From NCBI GenBank assembly GCA_003162635.1, contig PMNE01000014.1, positions 8,898 through 52,779 of the forward strand: 43,882 nucleotides of DNA, given 5' to 3'. Below the pieces are notes generated by a model. The model saw only the letters and a program-made list of their open reading frames with translations. It had not been told where the DNA came from and did no database searches. The position numbers and the translations under genes are program-made. Below are positions 38,864 to 43,882 of the stretch, in pieces (position 1 is the stretch's first letter; each line of letters starts with the position of its first letter). The DNA comes from Ignavibacteriota bacterium. Its GTDB lineage: Bacteria > Bacteroidota > Ignavibacteria > UBA10030 > UBA6906.

Positions 38864-39664
38864 ATGAATGCGACAATTGATCCCCGTGCCGTGGTGAGCC
38901 CGAAGGCCCGCCTCGGCACGAATGTTTCCATCGGTCCTTTCACTATCGTGGAGGATGGGGCGGAGATCAGCGACGGTACGGTCATCGAGGCGAATGCGTT
39001 GATTGGAAGAGGAGCTCGCATTGGGAAGGACTGCCACGTCCACCACGGTGCCGTGATCGGGCATGTCCCCCAGGATCTGAAATACAACGACGAGTCAACC
39101 ACCTGCGAGATCGGCGAGCGAACGACCGTGCGGGAATATGCCGTATTCCACCGCGGAACGGGGGAGGGGGGACGCACTGTCATCGGGAGCGATTGCTTCC
39201 TGATGGCGTTCACCCATGTCGCCCACGATTGCCGTCTCGGCAATCACGTCATCATGGCCAACGCCGTCATGATGGCCGGACACTGCGAGGTGGGTGACTG
39301 GGTCACTCTCGGCGGCATTACACCGATCCACCAGTTCGTCCGGATCGGCTGCCACGCCATGGTGGGAGGCGGGTTGCGTGTCCCGAAGGATGTTCCGCCC
39401 TACATTCTTGCGGGGGGCGAGCCGCTGGTCTTCGAAGGACTGAATTCTGTCGGGCTCCGACGGAGGGGTTTCCTTCCGCAGACGCTTGCTGCGCTGGATA
39501 GGGCATATGAGATCATCTATCGATCGAAGCTGAACGTCTCCCAGGCAATCGCGCGCATTCGTGACGATGCGTCCCTCATGGGTCACCCGGAGGTGGCCAC
39601 GGTTGTTGAGTTCGTCACGGGGAGCAAACGGGGTATCATCCCGGGCCCCCGGTTGCGCGCCTGA
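38864..39664 (+). CDS. lpxA: acyl-ACP--UDP-N-acetylglucosamine O-acyltransferase
   Basis: Hexapeptide repeats; HHGAVIGHVPQDLKYNDESTTCEIGERTTVREYAVFHRGTGEGGRTVIG; C-terminal GLNSVGLRRRGF. Confidence 0.94.
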   Translation: MNATIDPRAVVSPKARLGTNVSIGPFTIVEDGAEISDGTVIEANALIGRGARIGKDCHVHHGAVIGHVPQDLKYNDESTTCEIGERTTVREYAVFHRGTGEGGRTVIGSDCFLMAFTHVAHDCRLGNHVIMANAVMMAGHCEVGDWVTLGGITPIHQFVRIGCHAMVGGGLRVPKDVPPYILAGGEPLVFEGLNSVGLRRRGFLPQTLAALDRAYEIIYRSKLNVSQAIARIRDDASLMGHPEVATVVEFVTGSKRGIIPGPRLRA

Positions 39665-39668
39665 GACC

Positions 39669-40460
39669 ATGGAGAGTTCTCCCTGGACTTTTCTTGACAC
39701 GGGCAAACGAAGCGGCGCCTACAACATGGCGTACGATGAGGCGCTTGCCCGCGAACTGGCGCAGAGGCCGGGAACGCCGACGCTTCGTTTTTTCGAGTGG
39801 CAGCCGTGGGCGATTTCGCTCGGTCACCATCAGAAGACGAGCGATCTGGACGAGGGACGCTGCAAAGCCGACGGCATCGACATCGTCCACCGCCCGACAG
39901 GCGGGCGGGCCATTTTCCACGCCGAAGAACTGACGTATAGCGTCGTGATGGCAGCCGGCAGGAAGAGCATCCTTCAGGTGTACAACGACATCAGCCGTGC
40001 CTTGATCCGTGGCCTTGCATTGTACGGTGTTGACGCCGCGCTGCAGAAGGTCCAGCCGAATTTCTCCGAGGAATACCGGAGCCCCTCCTCTGTTCCCTGT
40101 TTCAGCAGTTCGGCCCGGTATGAGATCGAGTGGGAAGGGAGGAAACTCGTGGGGAGCGCGCAGAGGCGTTTCCACGAGGGAGAGCGCGATGTTGTGCTCC
40201 AGCACGGATCGATTCTTTGCGGTCCGGCCCATATGCGCCTGGTCGACTATCTTGCTGTCACGGATCCGGCGGTCCGCGGGCAGATCCGGCGAACGCTGAC
40301 AGAAAAGACCGCCGATCTCGGGATGATCACGGGGAAGACCGTCGAGAGAGAAAAGCTGGCGGCCTGCCTCCGCCGCGGGTTTGAGGAGGCATGGGGGATC
40401 ACCTGGGAAGAGAGATCAGTGCCGAAAAACTTCATGCACAAGGGAGCCGGACTGCCATGA
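39669..40460 (+). CDS. octanoyltransferase LipM-like (BPL/LPL catalytic family)
   Basis: [83 protein letters not shown] with the PCF cysteine typical of LipM; VLQHGSIL. Confidence 0.78.
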   Translation: MESSPWTFLDTGKRSGAYNMAYDEALARELAQRPGTPTLRFFEWQPWAISLGHHQKTSDLDEGRCKADGIDIVHRPTGGRAIFHAEELTYSVVMAAGRKSILQVYNDISRALIRGLALYGVDAALQKVQPNFSEEYRSPSSVPCFSSSARYEIEWEGRKLVGSAQRRFHEGERDVVLQHGSILCGPAHMRLVDYLAVTDPAVRGQIRRTLTEKTADLGMITGKTVEREKLAACLRRGFEEAWGITWEERSVPKNFMHKGAGLP

Positions 40461-41278
40461 GCGTATCTCGAACGAAGAACCCGCGCGTCGTCACGACGAG
40501 GACGTTGACGACAATGAAACGGATGGGGGAAAGGATCGCCATGCTGACGGCGTACGACTACCTCGTGGCGAAATATCTCGACCAGGTGGGAATTGACATC
40601 ATTCTCGTCGGCGATTCTGTCGGCAATGTCGTCCAGGGACACGAGACGACGCTCCCCGTGACGGTGGACGACATGATCTACCATGCGAAGGCGGTGAAGC
40701 GCGCGGTGAAGAACGCGCTCATCGTCGTTGACATGCCGTTCATGTCCTACCAAACCAGCATCGATGATGCCGTGCGGAACTGCGGCCGGGTCATGAAGGA
40801 GGTGGGGGTGGGAGCGGTGAAACTGGAAGGGGGGGAGTACATTGCCGATATCGTCCGGCACCTCGTGAAGATCGGGATTCCCGTGATGGGACACCTGGGT
40901 CTCACGCCCCAGTCGATCAACAAATTTGGCACATACGAAGTGCGGGCCCAGGACAGGCGGGAAGGTGCGCAGGTGCTGCGGGATGCGAAAGTGCTTGAGG
41001 ACGCCGGAGTGTTCGCCATCGTGCTGGAGAAGATTCCGTCGAAGCTCGCCCGCAATGTGTCGGCATCGGTGAAGATTCCCACGATCGGAATTGGTGCGGG
41101 CCCCTTCTGCGACGGGCAAGTGCTTGTTGTGTACGACATGCTCGGGTTGACGGAAGAGTTCAAGCCGCGGTTCGTCCGGAGGTATGCCGAGCTGGCGGAT
41201 ATCTTGCGGGGGGCGTTTCGCACCTACATCGGGGATGTCAAGGGGAAGAGCTTCCCGACCATGAAAGAAAGCTATTAG
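40457..41278 (+). CDS. panB: 3-methyl-2-oxobutanoate hydroxymethyltransferase
   Basis: [83 protein letters not shown]. Confidence 0.96.
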   Translation: MSVSRTKNPRVVTTRTLTTMKRMGERIAMLTAYDYLVAKYLDQVGIDIILVGDSVGNVVQGHETTLPVTVDDMIYHAKAVKRAVKNALIVVDMPFMSYQTSIDDAVRNCGRVMKEVGVGAVKLEGGEYIADIVRHLVKIGIPVMGHLGLTPQSINKFGTYEVRAQDRREGAQVLRDAKVLEDAGVFAIVLEKIPSKLARNVSASVKIPTIGIGAGPFCDGQVLVVYDMLGLTEEFKPRFVRRYAELADILRGAFRTYIGDVKGKSFPTMKESY

Positions 41279-41283
41279 AGGCT

Positions 41284-42054
41284 ATGGCACTTCACGTCTT
41301 GATCAGCAATGATGATGGGATCGCGGCACCGGGGATTCATGCCCTGGTGAAGGAGATCAGGAAAATCGCCAAGGTGACGGTGGTGGCACCCGATCGGCAA
41401 CAGAGCGCCGTCGGTCACGCCATCACCATGAACTACCCGCTCCGTGCCATCCCGTATGAAAGGGACGGCGAGTTCTTCGGCTATGCGGTGGACGGGACGC
41501 CGGCGGATGCGGTAAAGCTGGGAGTTCGGTACCTCCTGAAGGAGAGACCCGATCTCGTCGTGTCGGGCATCAACCATGGGTCCAATACGGCGATCAACAT
41601 CCTTTATTCGGGAACCGTTTCCGCAGCGACGGAAGGGACGGTGCTGGGGATCCCGTCGATCGCGGTGTCGCTCACGACATATGACGAGGCGGATTTTACG
41701 TACGCGGCGAAGTTCTCCGCCCGCCTGGCGGCGGTCGTTCTGGAGAGGGGTCTGCCGGCAGGGACGTTGCTGAATGTCAATGTTCCCGCGGTTTCTCCCG
41801 AGCGGATAGCGGGGATCCGGATCACCCGGCAGGGAAAATCGACGTGGGAGGACACATTCGATGTGAGGCGCGATCCTGCCAATCGTGAGTATTTTTGGTT
41901 GACGGGACGGATGGTGACGACCGATACCGATCCGTCCACCGATCAGATTGCTATAAAGGAGAATTATATCTCTATCTCTCCCATCCGGTACGATTTGACC
42001 GATGCGGCAATGGTGGAAGCAATGAAGGAGTGGGGCGTCGGGGACCTGAAGTAG
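41284..42054 (+). CDS. surE: 5'/3'-nucleotidase SurE
   Basis: LISNDDGIAAPGIHALVKEI; DRQQSAVGHAIT; VVSGINHGSNTAINILYSGTVSAATEG. Confidence 0.95.
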   Translation: MALHVLISNDDGIAAPGIHALVKEIRKIAKVTVVAPDRQQSAVGHAITMNYPLRAIPYERDGEFFGYAVDGTPADAVKLGVRYLLKERPDLVVSGINHGSNTAINILYSGTVSAATEGTVLGIPSIAVSLTTYDEADFTYAAKFSARLAAVVLERGLPAGTLLNVNVPAVSPERIAGIRITRQGKSTWEDTFDVRRDPANREYFWLTGRMVTTDTDPSTDQIAIKENYISISPIRYDLTDAAMVEAMKEWGVGDLK

Positions 42055-42303
42055 CCGGCCAGTTGTCCTCAGGTGCCTTCCGTGACGGTCCCGAAGAGGC
42101 CCGGCCGCCTGCCCGACAGCCGCACGACCGGCAACAGTTCTTCCCCACCGTTCCTTCAATAAGTAATCTCATTTGGCAATGATACGTTAGATTGTAAGGA
42201 ATTATACTGTTTTATGCTTCATATCGTCGTCTGATTGATTCCGAGACCTTTTTTTTGTAGGTTACGAACGGGAGTTTCAAGGAACAAGAACGAACAGAAG
42301 ACT

Positions 42304-43269
42304 ATGAAGAGAATAGGGGTGTATACAAGCGGGGGAGATGCGCCCGGGATGAACGCATGCGTGCGTGCGGTGGTGCGGGCCGGTTTATACAACGGCTGCG
42401 AGATGGTGGGGATTCAGCACGGATATGAGGGAATGATCGAGGGAAAATTTGTGGATCTGGATGCGCGGGCGGTTGCGAACATCATCCAGCGGGGGGGGAC
42501 CATTTTGCGGACGGCCAGGTCCGAGCGGTTTCGCACTCCCGAGGGGCGTGTGAAGGCGGCGGAAAATCTTAAGGGGGCCGGGGTTGAGGGGTTGGTGGCG
42601 ATAGGAGGGGACGGCACGTTTCAGGGGGCGGTGCGTCTGAACGAAGAGCACGGCGTTGCCATTGTCGGTGTTCCCGGGACGATCGACAACGATCTGTTCG
42701 GGACGGATTTCACGATCGGTTACGACACGGCGGTCAATACCGCGATGGAGGCGATCGACAAGATCAGGGACACGGCGGCGTCGCACGATCGTCTCTTCTA
42801 TGTGGAGGTCATGGGGAGGGATGCGGGGTTCATCGCGCTGGATGTCGGGATTTCGAGCGGGGCGGAGTTTGTGGCAATCCCTGAGGCAAAGACGAATGTG
42901 CAGGCATTGCGCGAAGAATTGGAGGCTTTCAAGGGGGTGAAATCGAGCGCCATCATCATTGTGGCGGAGGGAGAGGAAGAGGGGGGTGCCTTCAGCCTGG
43001 CCGAGAAAATCAAGGATGCCGCAGGATATGATTATCGCGTCTGCGTCCTCGGCCATATTCAGCGGGGAGGGAGTCCGACGGCCAGCGACCGCATTCTCGC
43101 GAGCCGACTGGGGATTGCCTCAGTGGAAGCGTTATTGGAGGGGCAGACCAATGTGATGGTGGGGATCATCCATGGCCGGATCACCTTCACGCCATTGCGT
43201 ACGACATGGACCCAGCGAAAGACGGTAGACAACGAGTTGTGGCGTCTATCGAAAATACTCTCATTGTGA
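42304..43269 (+). CDS. pfkA: ATP-dependent 6-phosphofructokinase
   Basis: MKRIGVYTSGGDAPGMNACVRAVVR; GGDGTFQGA; GVPGTIDNDLFGTDFTIGYDTAVNTAMEAIDKIRDTA; VLGHIQRGGSPTASDR. Confidence 0.95.
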   Translation: MKRIGVYTSGGDAPGMNACVRAVVRAGLYNGCEMVGIQHGYEGMIEGKFVDLDARAVANIIQRGGTILRTARSERFRTPEGRVKAAENLKGAGVEGLVAIGGDGTFQGAVRLNEEHGVAIVGVPGTIDNDLFGTDFTIGYDTAVNTAMEAIDKIRDTAASHDRLFYVEVMGRDAGFIALDVGISSGAEFVAIPEAKTNVQALREELEAFKGVKSSAIIIVAEGEEEGGAFSLAEKIKDAAGYDYRVCVLGHIQRGGSPTASDRILASRLGIASVEALLEGQTNVMVGIIHGRITFTPLRTTWTQRKTVDNELWRLSKILSL

Positions 43270-43278
43270 AGATTTCTG

Positions 43279-43307
43279 TTGACTTTTTGGACTCAAAGCA
43301 TTATCAT
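43279..43307 (+). promoter_or_regulatory. rRNA promoter P1
   Basis: TTGACT-17 bp-TATCAT followed by ATAAGCCC, upstream of 16S. Confidence 0.65.
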
Positions 43308-43370
43308 ATAAGCCCTTCCCTGAAACTGCGGTACTTCTGCAGATAAAGTTGCAAAGGTTCCCTTCAGGTA

Positions 43371-43399
43371 TTGACAAACAGGGCAGAATTTCGTATCAT
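43371..43399 (+). promoter_or_regulatory. rRNA promoter P2
   Basis: TTGACA-17 bp-TATCAT followed by AGAAGCCC, upstream of 16S. Confidence 0.75.
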
Positions 43400-43441
43400 A
43401 GAAGCCCGCTCAAATTGCGGCCGGTTCCTCAAAAGACCGTT

Positions 43442-43454
43442 GTTCTTTGAAAAA
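43442..43454 (+). promoter_or_regulatory. boxA-like antitermination element in the rRNA leader
   Basis: TGTTCTTTGAAAA matches the bacterial rRNA boxA (TGCTCTTTGAAAA-like), placed between P2 and 16S. Confidence 0.65.
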
Positions 43455-43577
43455 TAGTGTGCATAGCCATACGTCAATCTTAGCAGAGTGTTCACCTTGG
43501 CTAAGATTCCCTCCGCAGAAGCGGCGGAGGGGGTAAATGCCAAACATCAGACTCAACAGTTGTGAGTGTAAAAACCT

Positions 43578-43882
43578 ACAACGGAGAGTTTGATCCTGGC
43601 TCAGGACGAACGCTGGCGGCGTGCTTAACACATGCAAGTCAACGAGAAAGGGGTAGCAATATCCCGAGTAAAGTGGCGCACGGGTGAGTAACACGTAGGC
43701 AATCTGCCTTTAGGACGGGGATAATTCCGCGAAAGCGGGACTAATACCCGATAATGCAGCGGCACCGCATGGTGACAGTTGTTAAAGGCCCGCAAGGGCG
43801 CCTATAGATGAGCCTGCGCCCCATTAGGTAGTTGGTGAGGTAACGGCCCACCAAGCCTGCGATGGGTAGCTGGTCTGAGAGG
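43578..43882 (+). rRNA. rrs: 16S ribosomal RNA, 5' part (runs off the window)
   Basis: AGAGTTTGATCCTGGCTCAGGACGAACGCTGGCGGCGTGCTTAACACATGCAAGTC ... GTGGCGCACGGGTGAGTAACACGT ... AGGTAGTTGGTGAGGTAACGGCCCACCAAGCC. Confidence 0.98.

Noticed and set aside
41753-41763. Second copy of the 20-bp palindrome at TCTGCCGGCAGGG
   Set aside because: Only a short GCCGGC-centred match inside surE coding sequence; arms do not extend to the CCTGCCTGCC unit.
1-43882. CRISPR array, transposase, phage or toxin-antitoxin module
   Set aside because: No regularly spaced repeats, Cas, integrase, transposase or recognisable TA pair was seen on either strand.

Overview
A 43.9 kb chromosomal window, moderately GC-rich. 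Gene content (bifunctional LpxC/FabZ, type-B-like succinate dehydrogenase, tandem OmpH/Skp, conserved hypotheticals) together with E. coli-like -35/-10 promoters suggests an FCB-group bacterium near Ignavibacteria/Chlorobi; this is inference only. Most of the window is ordinary housekeeping content. On the minus strand: PBP1A, LpxH, an UMF1-type MFS transporter, NusB, a FecCD-type ABC system split by two large PAS hybrid histidine kinases, Obg, a giant TPR protein, two GT39/mannosyltransferase-like membrane proteins, SdhBAC, FtsX, two tandem lipoproteins, RecR and YbaB. On the plus strand: an envelope-biogenesis run (UppS, BamA, two OmpH/Skp, LpxD, LpxC-FabZ, LpxA), then LipM-like, PanB, SurE, PfkA and the start of a 16S rRNA gene with tandem promoters. 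The most unusual locus is at the left edge. A tRNA-Leu(CAG) is followed on the upstream side by a small GIY-YIG nuclease gene, then by a second 5'-half copy of tRNA-Leu that ends at the anticodon loop and is interrupted by an exact 20-bp perfect palindrome. This resembles a minimal nuclease-bearing element in a tRNA locus. No CRISPR array, transposase or prophage was seen.
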